A DNA stretch of 64,000 bases, from NCBI GenBank assembly GCA_036677085.1, contig JAKFFI010000077.1, positions 1-64,000 on the forward strand, given 5' to 3'. Source of the stretch: JAGPUQ01 sp036677085. Lineage in GTDB: Bacteria > Pseudomonadota > Gammaproteobacteria > Pseudomonadales > Porticoccaceae. Position 1 is the stretch's first letter. Each line of letters starts with the position of its first letter. Shown here in pieces: positions 33,479 through 42,514 of this stretch. Both the position numbers and the translations under genes were made by a program. The notes below the pieces were generated by a model that did no database searches, had not been told where the DNA came from, and was given only the letters and a program-made list of their open reading frames with translations.

Positions 33479-34651
33479 TCAGCGCCCGGGGGCCAAAGTA
33501 CCGGGCCCGCGCAGTCGCGCCAGAGCGTCGCGAATGGTCGCCGCGGCATGATCGATTTCCTGCGCAGTGGTGAACCGGCCCATACTGAAGCGCAGTGCAC
33601 TGTAGGCGAGTTCGTCCCCGATACCCAGCGCGCGCAGGACATGGGAGGGTTCGAGGCTGGCCGAGGTGCAGGCCGACCCCGTCGATACCGCAAGATCCTT
33701 GAGCGCCAGCAGCAGGGTCTCGCCGTCCACACCAGCGAAACTCAGGTTGAGAATGCCGGGCACACATTGCGTCGGACAACCGTTCAGGTACAGACCCCCG
33801 AGATCGCCGACGGCGTTCCAGAACCGCTCGCGCAAGGCGCCGATACGCTGGTTGTCGGCGGCCATTTCCGCGCCCGCAATCCGGAATGCCTCCCCCATGC
33901 CAGCGACCTGATGGGTGGCCAGGGTGCCCGACCGCAGGCCCCGCTCGTGCCCGCCGCCATGCATCTGCGCCCGCAGCTGCACCCGGGGTTTGCGTCGAAC
34001 GTAGAGCGCACCCACACCCTTGGGACCATAGACCTTGTGGGCCGAAAACGACATCAGATCCACCGCGAGGCGGGACAAATCGATGGCTACCTTGCCGGCG
34101 CTCTGGGCTGCATCCACATGGTAAAGAACGCCGCGCGCACGACAGGCTTCGCCGATGGCCGCGATGTCGTTGATGGTGCCGATCTCGTTGTTGACGTGCA
34201 TCACCGACACCAGAATGGTGTCGTCACGCAGTGCCGCTGCCACCGCCTGGGGCTGAATCAGACCCTCCGCATCGGGATCCAAATAAGTGACTTCGAAACC
34301 CTCGGTCTCCAGATATGCACAGGTGTCGAGGATCGCCTTGTGTTCGATCTTCGTGGTGATCAGGTGCCGGCCCCGGTCGCGATGTGCCTGGGCGCAGCCC
34401 TTGAGCGCCAGGTTGTCCGCTTCGGTGGCGCCCGATGTCCAGACGATTTCACGGGGATCCGCGCCCACCAGCTCCGCCACCTGCGCGCGCGCTTCCTCCA
34501 CGGCGGACTCGGCCTGCCAGCCATAGCTGTGGGAGCGCGACGCCGGGTTGCCGAACACCCCGTCGGCGGTGAGAAATCCGGCCATGTGGGCTGCGACACG
34601 GGGATCCACCGGCGTAGTGGCGGCGTAATCGAGGTAGATGGGCAATTTCAT
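33479..34651 (-). CDS. iscS: Cysteine desulfurase IscS
   Basis: PLP enzyme that supplies sulfur from cysteine for Fe-S clusters and tRNA thiolation. The 390-aa protein starts MKLPIYLDYAATTPVD, has SFSAHKVYGPKG with the PLP lysine and the mobile active-cysteine loop STGSACTSASLEPSHVLRA. It lacks the last residues of E. coli IscS, so the C-terminus, where IscU docks, differs. ATG 34651 fits the family start. trmJ lies upstream (160-base gap); iscR and the downstream iscU, iscA, hscBA and fdx genes are absent here. Confidence 0.95.
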   Translation of the reverse strand: MKLPIYLDYAATTPVDPRVAAHMAGFLTADGVFGNPASRSHSYGWQAESAVEEARAQVAELVGADPREIVWTSGATEADNLALKGCAQAHRDRGRHLITTKIEHKAILDTCAYLETEGFEVTYLDPDAEGLIQPQAVAAALRDDTILVSVMHVNNEIGTINDIAAIGEACRARGVLYHVDAAQSAGKVAIDLSRLAVDLMSFSAHKVYGPKGVGALYVRRKPRVQLRAQMHGGGHERGLRSGTLATHQVAGMGEAFRIAGAEMAADNQRIGALRERFWNAVGDLGGLYLNGCPTQCVPGILNLSFAGVDGETLLLALKDLAVSTGSACTSASLEPSHVLRALGIGDELAYSALRFSMGRFTTAQEIDHAAATIRDALARLRGPGTLAPGR

Positions 34652-34811
34652 CGGGATCACTTTCATGGAAGGCATTGACGGGAGCACACCGGACAAGCCC
34701 TTCTCATTCCGCGCGGGCTGGCAAAACCTGCCGCCGCCGACGAGGAGCGCCGGGTGTGGTATGGCGGTATCGGACGTCGGTGCCACCCTGTTCTCCCGGG
34801 AGCATCGGGTA

Positions 34812-35639
34812 TTACCTGGCGTGCCGATCTTCGATCAGCGGCACTGCCGGCACATCCTCGACTTGTTGCGTGGCGTTGCTGCCTTGGGCGACACCCGCCG
34901 TGCGCAACCGCCACGCGAGATTCTGCACGCCGGTGAGTACGCCGCGCAGGATTGACAGCTCCATGCAATCGGGCCGGATGCGCGCCAACAGCCGCCGCAA
35001 GCGGACCATGGTCTGGCGCGGATTGGCGGGATCGTGAAACCCGATCTCCACCAGCACGCGTTCGAGATGCTGGAAATACAGGTCGAGGTCCGCCGCCGGC
35101 GCCGGCGGTACATCCCAGTCCGGGGACCGCGCCGCACCGGTCACCGCCAACGCGGCCATCCGCAGTTCATAGGTGAGCACCTGCACGGCGGCGGCCAGAT
35201 TGAGCGAGCTGTAGTCGGGATTGGCCGGGATATGGACATGATAGTTGCACTGGGCCAGCTCATCGTTCGTCAGTCCGCGATCCTCGCGACCGAACACCAG
35301 CGCCACCTCGTGGTGCGCTGACTCCTGCCACACCCGCTGCCCACATTCACGCGGATCGAGCAACGGCCAGGGAATGCGCCGCTCGCGGGCGCTGGTGCCA
35401 ACCACGAGGCCGCAGTCGGCCACCGCTTCCGCCAGACTCTCGACGACCAGGGCGCGCTCCAGTACATCGACGGCTCCGGCGGCGCGCCAGAGCGCGCGCG
35501 GCGCCGGAAAATCCTGCGGAGCTACCAGATAAAGACGCTCCAACCCCATGTTTTTCATGGCTCGCGCGGCGGCACCGATATTGCCGGGATGGCTGGTGTT
35601 GACCAGCACCACGCGTACGCTCGCGAACAAACCCGTCAT
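34812..35639 (-). CDS. trmJ: tRNA (cytidine/uridine-2'-O-)-methyltransferase TrmJ
   Basis: SPOUT-class methyltransferase acting on the ribose of position 32 in several tRNAs. The 275-aa protein has VRVVLVNTSHPGNIGAAARAMKN at the start (cited in part: NTSHPGNIGAAARAMKNMG), VALVFGREDRGLTNDEL and SSLNLAAAVQVLTYEL, which form the trefoil knot and SAM site. ATG 35639 is used since longer frames add unrelated residues. It is divergent from suhB, with a 112-base gap, as in other gammaproteobacteria. Confidence 0.95.
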   Translation of the reverse strand: MTGLFASVRVVLVNTSHPGNIGAAARAMKNMGLERLYLVAPQDFPAPRALWRAAGAVDVLERALVVESLAEAVADCGLVVGTSARERRIPWPLLDPRECGQRVWQESAHHEVALVFGREDRGLTNDELAQCNYHVHIPANPDYSSLNLAAAVQVLTYELRMAALAVTGAARSPDWDVPPAPAADLDLYFQHLERVLVEIGFHDPANPRQTMVRLRRLLARIRPDCMELSILRGVLTGVQNLAWRLRTAGVAQGSNATQQVEDVPAVPLIEDRHAR

Positions 35640-35663
35640 TGCGCAACCCCGTTGGCGAAAGGC

Positions 35664-35721
35664 CAGTTTAGCAGAGCATTGCGGCAGGCCGACCCCGGCG
35701 GGATAGGGCTCTGCTAAACTG
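35664..35721. promoter_or_regulatory. Mirrored 14-bp arms in the trmJ-suhB intergenic region
   Basis: cagtttagcagagc (35664-35677) and its exact reverse complement (35708-35721) are 30 bases apart. Each arm, read towards its own gene, includes taaact, a possible -10 box. The layout may give matching divergent promoters for trmJ and suhB or form the binding site of a shared regulator. Confidence 0.55.
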
Positions 35722-35751
35722 CGCGCCCGCCTCCACCCGTCCGGAACATCG

Positions 35752-36555
35752 ATGCAACCGATGCTGACCATTGCCCTGCGCGCGGCCCGCGCCGCTGGCG
35801 ACCTGATCCAGCGCGCCAGCAGCCGCATCGACCGGGTGCGCATCGACACCAAGGGCCAGCACGATTTCGTCACCGAAATAGACCACGCCTCGGAAAAACT
35901 CATCATCGAACAGCTGCGCCGCGCCTATCCGGACCATACCTTTATTGGCGAGGAATGCGGCGTTCAGACCGGGCGCGATACCGACAGCGAGTGGATCATC
36001 GATCCCCTCGATGGCACCACCAACTTCATCCACGGCATTCCCCACTACGCGGTTTCGATCGCGTTTCGCCACGGCGGCCGCCTGCAGCACGGCGTCGTCT
36101 ACGATCCGGCCAAAGGCGAGGAATTCACCGCCAGCCGCGGGCATGGCGCTTTCCTCAATGGCAAACGCATCCGGGTATCAGGGCGGATCAACGCCGCCGG
36201 GGCGCTGTTCGCCACCGGCATCCCCTTCAGCGGCGCCCCCTTCGCCGAGATGGACGCCTACCTGAATTGCCTACGGGAGCTCGCCGCCGACTCCTCGGGC
36301 ATCCGCCGAATGGGAGTCGCCTCGCTGGATCTCGCCTATGTCGCCGCCGGGCGCTGCGACGCCTACTGGGAGATGTTCCTGCAGCCCTGGGACATCGCCG
36401 CCGGCGTACTGCTGGTGCGGGAAGCCGGCGGGATGGTGAGCGACTTCCAGGGCGGCGACACCTATCTCGATGCCGGCCACGTGGTCGCTGCCACGCCGCG
36501 CATCTTCAAGCCCACACTGCAGATTGTCGGTCGCCACTTGGGACACCTCAGCTGA
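35752..36555 (+). CDS. suhB: Inositol monophosphatase family protein SuhB
   Basis: Mg-dependent phosphatase of the IMPase family that in E. coli also joins the rRNA antitermination complex. The 267-aa protein has the metal-binding blocks GEECG (about 66-70), WIIDPLDGTTNF and WDIAAG in the right order. The start MQPMLTIALRAARAAGDLI is normal. Single gene, divergent from trmJ; the next gene starts 100 bases later. Confidence 0.96.
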   Translation: MQPMLTIALRAARAAGDLIQRASSRIDRVRIDTKGQHDFVTEIDHASEKLIIEQLRRAYPDHTFIGEECGVQTGRDTDSEWIIDPLDGTTNFIHGIPHYAVSIAFRHGGRLQHGVVYDPAKGEEFTASRGHGAFLNGKRIRVSGRINAAGALFATGIPFSGAPFAEMDAYLNCLRELAADSSGIRRMGVASLDLAYVAAGRCDAYWEMFLQPWDIAAGVLLVREAGGMVSDFQGGDTYLDAGHVVAATPRIFKPTLQIVGRHLGHLS

Positions 36556-36655
36556 GGCCGACGACAGCGGCAACTGCTCGCCTCTGTCACCATTCCGTCA
36601 ATGCACTGTTATATGGTCTCCGCGTTATCCCGCAGCACCCCGACCGGAGACCGCC

Positions 36656-38347
36656 ATGCTCGACGTCGAAAGCTTTGTGCAGGAGCGCTATCCGCGCTTT
36701 TTTGTCGACCGCCCGCTGCTGGCCAAACCCCTGGTCACCGCGCTGCGGCTGCTGTTTCACGAAAAGGAGCTTCGGCAGTTCGAGACCAACTATCCGCATC
36801 TGAAGGGCTTTGATTTCGTCGAGCAGGTGCTCGACTACTTCGATTTTTCCTGCCGCCTGCGCGACCGCGAACGCCAGTACATCCCGCCACGGGGCCGGGT
36901 CGTCATCGCCGCCAACCATCCCATCGGCTCACTGGACGGACTGGCGCTCCTCAAGCTGGTGCATGAAATCCGCCCCGACGTGAAAGTGGTCGCCAATGAC
37001 GTGCTGACCACGATCAAGCCGCTGGGCGATCTGTTGCTCCCGGTGGACAACATGGGCGGCACCACGCCACGCCAGAATCTGCGCGCGATCCGGGAGTTTA
37101 TCGAACGGGAAGGCGCCCTGATCATCTTTCCGGCCGGCGAGGTATCCCGCTTCGGCGCCAAGGGCGTGCGCGACGGCAAGTGGCACACCGGCTTCCTGCG
37201 CATCGCCAGCACCACCCGGGCACCGATCCTTCCCGTATATGTGGATGGCCGCAATTCGGCGTTTTTCTACGCCCTCTCCTTCCTGGCGCGACCGCTCTCG
37301 ACGCTGTGGCTGGTGCGGGAGATGTTCAAACAGGCCAAACGCTGCGTCGATGTGCGCATCGGCCAGCCGATCAGTTTTCGCAATTACCAGCGCCTGGATA
37401 TTCCGCCCTGGCAAAAAGCCAAGCTCTTCCGGCGCCACCTGTACCGCGTCGGCAGTGACCGTCCCGGGCTGTTCTCCACTGAAGTTGCCATCGCGCAGCC
37501 CGAGAACCGCCATCCGTTGCGCACCGAGGTGCAGGCCTGCGAGCAGCTCGGCGCGACCGCCGACGACAAGCAGATCTATCTGTACTGCCACCGGGGCGAC
37601 TCCACGGTGATGCGCGAAATCGGCCGCCTGCGGGAACTGGCGTTTCGCGCGGTGGAGGAAGGTTCCGGCCTGCGGCGGGACATCGACCGCTTCGATCCGC
37701 ACTATCAGCATCTGGTGCTGTGGGACGAGCGGGAGTGGGAGATTGCCGGCGCCTACCGGTTTTGCCGAACCAATGAGGGGCTGCCGCTCTACACCCGCAC
37801 GCTGTTCGACTTCACGGTCGGCATGAACCCCTACCTGGCGCAGGGCCTCGAACTCGGGCGCAGCTTCGTGCAGCCGGGGTACTGGGGCAAACGCAGCCTG
37901 GATTATCTCTGGTACGGTATCGGCGCCTTTCTGCGCAGGCATCCGCAGCACCGCTATCTGTTCGGTCCGGTGAGCCTGAGCGGCGCCTACCCGCGTCCCG
38001 CGCTGGAGTTGCTGGTGCATTTTTACCAAAGCCATTTTCCGGCACTGCAAACCCTCGCGGTGGCCAGGAACCCCTTTATCATCCCGCCGGATCGACGCGC
38101 CGAACTCAATACCCAATATCCGGGCACCTGCTATCGCGAAGAATTCCAGCAACTCAAGCGGGAACTGGGGGAGATGAATCTCAGCATTCCCACTCTCTAC
38201 AAACAGTACGCGGAACTGTGCGAACCGGGCGGCGTGCAATTCGCGGGATTCAATGTCGATTCCGGTTTCGGCAACTGCGTCGATGGCCTGGTGATCGTCG
38301 ATCTCGCGCGCCTCAAGGCTTCGCGCCGGGAACGCTACCTCAACTGA
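36656..38347 (+). CDS. olsF: OlsF-like fused acyltransferase (probable ornithine lipid synthase)
   Basis: A 563-aa protein with two enzyme parts. The N-terminal half is a PlsC-type O-acyltransferase with NHPIGSLDG (HX4D) near 84-92 and FPAGEVSRFG. The C-terminal half, from about 325, is a GNAT-like N-acyltransferase of the OlsB/hemolysin type (AYRFCRTNEG, LGRSFVQPGYWG, LFGPVSLSG). The same order occurs in OlsF, which makes ornithine lipid from ornithine in two acylation steps. ATG 36656 follows ccggaga. The acceptor amino acid cannot be proved by sequence; glycine or lysine lipids are alternatives. Confidence 0.8.
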   Translation: MLDVESFVQERYPRFFVDRPLLAKPLVTALRLLFHEKELRQFETNYPHLKGFDFVEQVLDYFDFSCRLRDRERQYIPPRGRVVIAANHPIGSLDGLALLKLVHEIRPDVKVVANDVLTTIKPLGDLLLPVDNMGGTTPRQNLRAIREFIEREGALIIFPAGEVSRFGAKGVRDGKWHTGFLRIASTTRAPILPVYVDGRNSAFFYALSFLARPLSTLWLVREMFKQAKRCVDVRIGQPISFRNYQRLDIPPWQKAKLFRRHLYRVGSDRPGLFSTEVAIAQPENRHPLRTEVQACEQLGATADDKQIYLYCHRGDSTVMREIGRLRELAFRAVEEGSGLRRDIDRFDPHYQHLVLWDEREWEIAGAYRFCRTNEGLPLYTRTLFDFTVGMNPYLAQGLELGRSFVQPGYWGKRSLDYLWYGIGAFLRRHPQHRYLFGPVSLSGAYPRPALELLVHFYQSHFPALQTLAVARNPFIIPPDRRAELNTQYPGTCYREEFQQLKRELGEMNLSIPTLYKQYAELCEPGGVQFAGFNVDSGFGNCVDGLVIVDLARLKASRRERYLN

Positions 38348-38423
38348 GCGCCGCGGCGTCCTGCGGGCGGACGCCCGCGCCGCGGGGCCGTGTACAATAG
38401 TGGCCGCACGCTGGCGGCCGACG

Positions 38424-39182
38424 ATGAACGATCAGGACACTACCCACTTCGGATTTGAACGCGTCGCCCGTCCCGAAAAGGCCGCGCGCGTGGCACAAGT
38501 GTTCGACTCGGTGGCGTCCCGTTATGACCTGATGAACGATCTGATGTCGGGCGGTCTGCACCGACTCTGGAAGCGCGCGACGCTGACCATGGCCGCGCTC
38601 CGGCCGGGCCAGAGCGTGCTCGACCTCGCGGGCGGCACCGGTGATCTCGCCGCTGAACTCGCCACCCAAGTCGGCCCTACCGGGCAGGTGGTACTGGCCG
38701 ACATCAATGCCGCCATGCTCGGGGTCGGCCGCGATCGGCTGCTGGACAAGGGCATCGCGGGCAATGTCGTTTACGTCCAGGCCGATGCGGAACAATTGCC
38801 ATTTCCCGCCGACAGCTTCGACTGCATCACCATCGCCTTCGGCCTGCGCAATGTCACCGACAAGGAGCGCGCGCTGCGCGCCATGCTCGCGGCGCTGAAA
38901 CCGGGGGGACGCCTGCTGGTGCTGGAGTTCTCCCACCCCGCCAATCCGCTGGTCGCCAAACTCTATAACCAGTATTCGTTCCGGATCCTGCCGCGCATGG
39001 GCAGTCTGGTCGCGGGCGACGCCGACAGCTACCGCTACCTCGCCGAATCCATCCGCATGCACCCGAACCAGGAAGCGCTGCGCGCAATGATGGTGGAGGC
39101 AGGATTTGCGGATACCCGTTACCACAACATGACCGGCGGTATCGTGGCGCTCCACACCGGGCTCAAACCCCACCCGCGATGA
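38424..39182 (+). CDS. ubiE: Ubiquinone/menaquinone C-methyltransferase UbiE
   Basis: SAM-dependent enzyme for the C-methylation in ubiquinone (and menaquinone) synthesis. The 252-aa protein has TTHFGFERVARPEKAARVAQV at the start (cited: HFGFERV), the SAM loop VLDLAGGTGDLA, FGLRNVTDKERAL and PNQEALRAMM. ATG 38424 gives the length of the E. coli enzyme. Its stop overlaps the ubiJ start (ATGA), so it heads the ubiE-ubiJ-ubiB unit. Confidence 0.97.
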   Translation: MNDQDTTHFGFERVARPEKAARVAQVFDSVASRYDLMNDLMSGGLHRLWKRATLTMAALRPGQSVLDLAGGTGDLAAELATQVGPTGQVVLADINAAMLGVGRDRLLDKGIAGNVVYVQADAEQLPFPADSFDCITIAFGLRNVTDKERALRAMLAALKPGGRLLVLEFSHPANPLVAKLYNQYSFRILPRMGSLVAGDADSYRYLAESIRMHPNQEALRAMMVEAGFADTRYHNMTGGIVALHTGLKPHPR

Positions 39183-39838
39183 TCGCGGCACTGGCCCAGC
39201 AACAGGCCGCGCGGCTTGTGAATCTTGCGCTAGATCGCAACCCTGCCGCCCGCGAGCGACTGGCTACCTTGGGTGCCATCCGCGTGACGATCCACGTCAC
39301 CCGGCCCAGCGCGACGCTGGCGCTGCGGATTCACGCGGGCGTGGTTGCCATCGAACCCGCCGCCGACGAACCCGCCGATCTCGAGCTCGCCGGCAGTGCG
39401 CCGGCGTTGCTGCATCTTGCCCTTAATCCGGACACACCCATTCCCGGCGCGCCCTTTCCCGGCACAATAACGGTCACCGGCGACCCGGAGCTGTTTGCCC
39501 ACCTACAGGCCATCCAGGCGGAACTGGAACTGGAACTGGACTGGGAAGGCATGCTCGCCGCCCATGTCGGCGACACGTCCGCGCAGCTGCTGGGCAGCAG
39601 CGTGCGCAGCGCGCTGCGCGGGGGCAATGAGGCGCTGACCCGGAGCCGGGAGCTGCTCGTCAACTACCTCGCGGACGAATCCCCTGCGCTGCCACCCGGC
39701 CCACTGCACGGCATGGCGCGCGCCGGGGCCGAAGCCGCACTCGCTTTCGCCGATTGGCTCGGCGCGAGCGCGACCTCCGCCGCACCAACATCTGCCACAC
39801 CACCAGCCGCCACACCATCAGCCGACGACTCGCGCTGA
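39179..39838 (+). CDS. ubiJ: Ubiquinone biosynthesis accessory factor UbiJ (SCP2 domain)
   Basis: UbiJ binds lipid intermediates and holds the soluble ubiquinone complex together. The 219-aa protein has an SCP2-like region (LALRIHAGVVAIEPA to TVTGDPELFAHLQAIQ) followed by a helical part. The last 25 residues are a low-complexity Ala/Thr/Pro/Ser tail. The order between ubiE and ubiB, with a 4-base overlap with ubiE, is typical and supports the call. Confidence 0.93.
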   Translation: MIAALAQQQAARLVNLALDRNPAARERLATLGAIRVTIHVTRPSATLALRIHAGVVAIEPAADEPADLELAGSAPALLHLALNPDTPIPGAPFPGTITVTGDPELFAHLQAIQAELELELDWEGMLAAHVGDTSAQLLGSSVRSALRGGNEALTRSRELLVNYLADESPALPPGPLHGMARAGAEAALAFADWLGASATSAAPTSATPPAATPSADDSR

Positions 39839-39839
39839 G

Positions 39840-41474
39840 ATGAGCCCCGCCCTGCGCGCCCTGACCATTGCCCGGGTGGTACTCTGCCACCGCCTGGACA
39901 CGCTCGGCGCCAATCTGAGTCTGCCCCTCGCGCTGCGCTGGCCGCTGCGCCTGCTGGCGCTGCTGCCGGCACCGCGACGGACACGGGGTGAACGTCTGCG
40001 GCTGGCACTGGAAGCCCTGGGGCCGGTATTCGTCAAGTTCGGTCAGGTACTCTCGACCCGCCCGGACCTGATCCCGAACGATATCTGCGCGGAACTGCAG
40101 AAACTTCAGGACACGGTCCCGCCGTTTCCCGGGGAGGAGTTCACCGCCCTGGTCGAAGCCGCACTGGGCGCGCCCGTGGATCAGCTGTTCGCCCGGTTCG
40201 AGCGCGCGCCACTGGCGTCCGCCTCGGTGGCGCAGGTTCACGCCGCACTCCTGCCCGACGGTAATGAGGTGGTAGTGAAGGCCATTCGCCCGGGCGTGCA
40301 GGCCGTGGTCGAACTGGACTGTGCATTGCTGTTGGCACTGGCGCGCGGACTCGAACGCTTCAGCGTCGAGGCGCGCCGCCTGCGCCCGGTCGAGGTGGCC
40401 CGCGACTACCGCACCACCATCCTCGACGAACTCGACCTGCAACGGGAGGCCGCCAACGCCGCCATCCTGCGCCGCAACTTCACCGACTCGCCGCTGCTGT
40501 ATGTGCCCGCGATCCACTGGCCGCTCTCCAACCAGCAAGTAATGGTCATGGAGCGTATTCGAGCCATCCCGGTTACCGATGTCGCCGCGCTGCGGGCCGC
40601 GGGCACCGACTTCCGCATACTGGCGGAACGCGGCGTCGAGATTTTCTTCACCCAGGTATTCACCCACAATTTTTTTCACGCCGACATGCATCCCGGCAAT
40701 ATCTTCGTGGATGTCCGGGAGCCGCGCCGACCGAGCTATGTCGCGGTGGATTGCGCCGTTATCGGCATCCTGTCCGACAGCGATCAGTACTATCTGGCCC
40801 GCAACATGCTCGCCATTTTCCGCCGCGACTACCGCCAGGTGGCGGAACTGCATTTACAGTCCGGCTGGGTACCCGAAGGCACTCCGGTGGTCGAACTCGA
40901 GAGCGCGGTGCGAACCGTGTGCGAGCCCCGCTTCCAACGGCCGCTGAAGGACATCTCCCTCGCCTATCTGCTGATCGATCTGTTTCGCGTCGCGCGGCGC
41001 TTCGACGCCGAAATCCAGCCCTCGCTGGTGCTGCTGCAAAAGACGCTGCTCAACATCGAAGGCCTGGGGCGCCAACTCTATCCGGATCTCGACCTGTGGC
41101 AGACCGCGCATCCGTTTCTGGAGCGCTGGCTGCGCGAACGTTTCAAACCGACGCGGCTGCTCGAACGGCTGAAGCGCCACGGTCCGGAATGGCTGGAACA
41201 GTTCCCGCAGGTGCCGCAACTGATGTTCGACACCCTCAAGCGTGTGGACGGAATCGAGCACGCACTCCGCGAACGCGCGCAGGCCGCGCCGCCCGCGGGC
41301 CTGCGCAACACCACCCTGGGCGCGCTCTGCGTCGGAGCGGCGGCGGGCATGCTGTTTGCGGCCAGCCCGGTGGCCGAAGACACCCTGAAGGCCGCCAGCC
41401 TGGCGCTGGCCAGCTTTGGCGTGCTTCTGTTACTGGCGCGGCGAAGCTGGGATAATCGCCGCCCGCCCCGGTGA
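39840..41474 (+). CDS. ubiB: Atypical kinase/ATPase UbiB
   Basis: UbiB is an atypical kinase-like ATPase needed for ubiquinone synthesis. The 544-aa protein has the family KxGQ helix (FVKFGQVLSTRPDLIP), AVASVAQVH-type text (LASASVAQVHAA), HADMHPGNI and VDCAVIGIL, where the position of DFG/DCG reads DCA. Two hydrophobic segments near 485-505 and 512-530 anchor it in the inner membrane. It begins 1 base after the ubiJ stop. Confidence 0.97.
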   Translation: MSPALRALTIARVVLCHRLDTLGANLSLPLALRWPLRLLALLPAPRRTRGERLRLALEALGPVFVKFGQVLSTRPDLIPNDICAELQKLQDTVPPFPGEEFTALVEAALGAPVDQLFARFERAPLASASVAQVHAALLPDGNEVVVKAIRPGVQAVVELDCALLLALARGLERFSVEARRLRPVEVARDYRTTILDELDLQREAANAAILRRNFTDSPLLYVPAIHWPLSNQQVMVMERIRAIPVTDVAALRAAGTDFRILAERGVEIFFTQVFTHNFFHADMHPGNIFVDVREPRRPSYVAVDCAVIGILSDSDQYYLARNMLAIFRRDYRQVAELHLQSGWVPEGTPVVELESAVRTVCEPRFQRPLKDISLAYLLIDLFRVARRFDAEIQPSLVLLQKTLLNIEGLGRQLYPDLDLWQTAHPFLERWLRERFKPTRLLERLKRHGPEWLEQFPQVPQLMFDTLKRVDGIEHALRERAQAAPPAGLRNTTLGALCVGAAAGMLFAASPVAEDTLKAASLALASFGVLLLLARRSWDNRRPPR

Positions 41475-41478
41475 TGCC

Positions 41479-41877
41479 ATGACCAGCGACACGTCCCCTA
41501 CCCGGTTTCTCGATGGCGTCGCCTGGAATGCCGACGGCCTGGTGCCGGCCATCGCCCAGGACGCCACCACGGGCGCGGTGTTGATGCTCGCCTGGATGAA
41601 CCGGGAGTCGCTCGCCCTGACCCTGCGGGAACGGCGCGCCGTGTACTGGTCGCGTTCCCGTGCGCGACTGTGGCGCAAGGGCGAAGAGTCCGGCCATGTG
41701 CAGCGACTGATCGACATCCGCCTCGACTGCGACGGCGATACCCTGCTGCTGAAGGTGGAGCAGGTGGGCGGCATCGCCTGCCACACGGGCCGCCCGTCCT
41801 GTTTTTACAACGAATTCAGCGCCGGGCAATGGCAGCCGGACAGCCCGGACCCCACCGGTGGAGGCGCCACATCATGA
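41479..41877 (+). CDS. hisI: Phosphoribosyl-AMP cyclohydrolase HisI
   Basis: Opens the adenine ring of PR-AMP in histidine synthesis. The 132-aa protein has VLMLAWMNRESLALTL, YWSRSRARLWRKGEESGH and GIACHTGRPSCFYN, with the zinc-binding cysteines. It is separate from hisE, unlike the fused E. coli enzyme. Its stop overlaps hisE (ATGA). Other his genes are not in the window apart from hisE. Confidence 0.97.
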   Translation: MTSDTSPTRFLDGVAWNADGLVPAIAQDATTGAVLMLAWMNRESLALTLRERRAVYWSRSRARLWRKGEESGHVQRLIDIRLDCDGDTLLLKVEQVGGIACHTGRPSCFYNEFSAGQWQPDSPDPTGGGATS

Positions 41878-42203
41878 GCGATGTCCTGACTCAGCTGACC
41901 ACCGTGCTTGCGGCGCGCCGCCAGGCCGATCCGGAGGTGTCCTATGTGGCGCGCCTGCATCGCGATGGACTCAATAAAATTCTGGAGAAGCTCGGCGAGG
42001 AATGCACGGAGACCCTGCTCGCCGCCAAGGACGCCGAGCGCAGCGGTGACACCCGCGCCCTGGTCGCGGAAACCGCCGACCTGTGGTTTCACTCGCTGGT
42101 AATGCTGGCCCACCTCGGAGAAAATGCCGACGCCGTATTGGCGGAGTTGGCGCGCCGTTTCGGCATTTCCGGACTGGACGAAAAAGCCAGCCGTAACCAA
42201 TAG
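41874..42203 (+). CDS. hisE: Phosphoribosyl-ATP pyrophosphatase HisE
   Basis: Removes pyrophosphate from PR-ATP, the step before HisI. The 109-aa helical protein has SYVARLHRDGLNKILEKLGEE, ETADLWFHSLVMLAHLG and the acidic metal site EECTE. Coupled to hisI by a 4-base overlap; tatA follows 12 bases later. Confidence 0.97.
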   Translation: MSDVLTQLTTVLAARRQADPEVSYVARLHRDGLNKILEKLGEECTETLLAAKDAERSGDTRALVAETADLWFHSLVMLAHLGENADAVLAELARRFGISGLDEKASRNQ

Positions 42204-42215
42204 CCGGAGACAATC

Positions 42216-42467
42216 ATGGGACTGGGCGGAATCAGCATTTGGCAATTGCTCATCATTCTGGTCATCGTGGTGATGATCTTCGGCACCAAACGACTCAAGA
42301 ACCTAGGCGGAGATCTCGGTGGCGCCATCAAGGGCTTCCGCAACGCCATGGGCGAAAGCAAAGAGGATAAAAGCAAAACCCACGACCCGGAGGAAAACGC
42401 CCATTCAGGCGATGCCCAGGCGCGGGAAACCGTCGACCCGGATGCCGACACCCACAAAAAGTCCTGA
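42216..42467 (+). CDS. tatA: Twin-arginine translocase subunit TatA
   Basis: Pore-forming subunit of the Tat exporter of folded proteins. The 83-aa protein has one N-terminal membrane helix (SIWQLLIILVIVVMIFGTKRL), an amphipathic helix and a charged tail, with the FGTKRLKNLGGDLG hinge typical of TatA. First of tatABC. Confidence 0.97.
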   Translation: MGLGGISIWQLLIILVIVVMIFGTKRLKNLGGDLGGAIKGFRNAMGESKEDKSKTHDPEENAHSGDAQARETVDPDADTHKKS

Positions 42468-42514
42468 CCCCTGACCCCTCCGACGGGCCTTCACTCGCGG
42501 CCCGGAGCGCGCCC

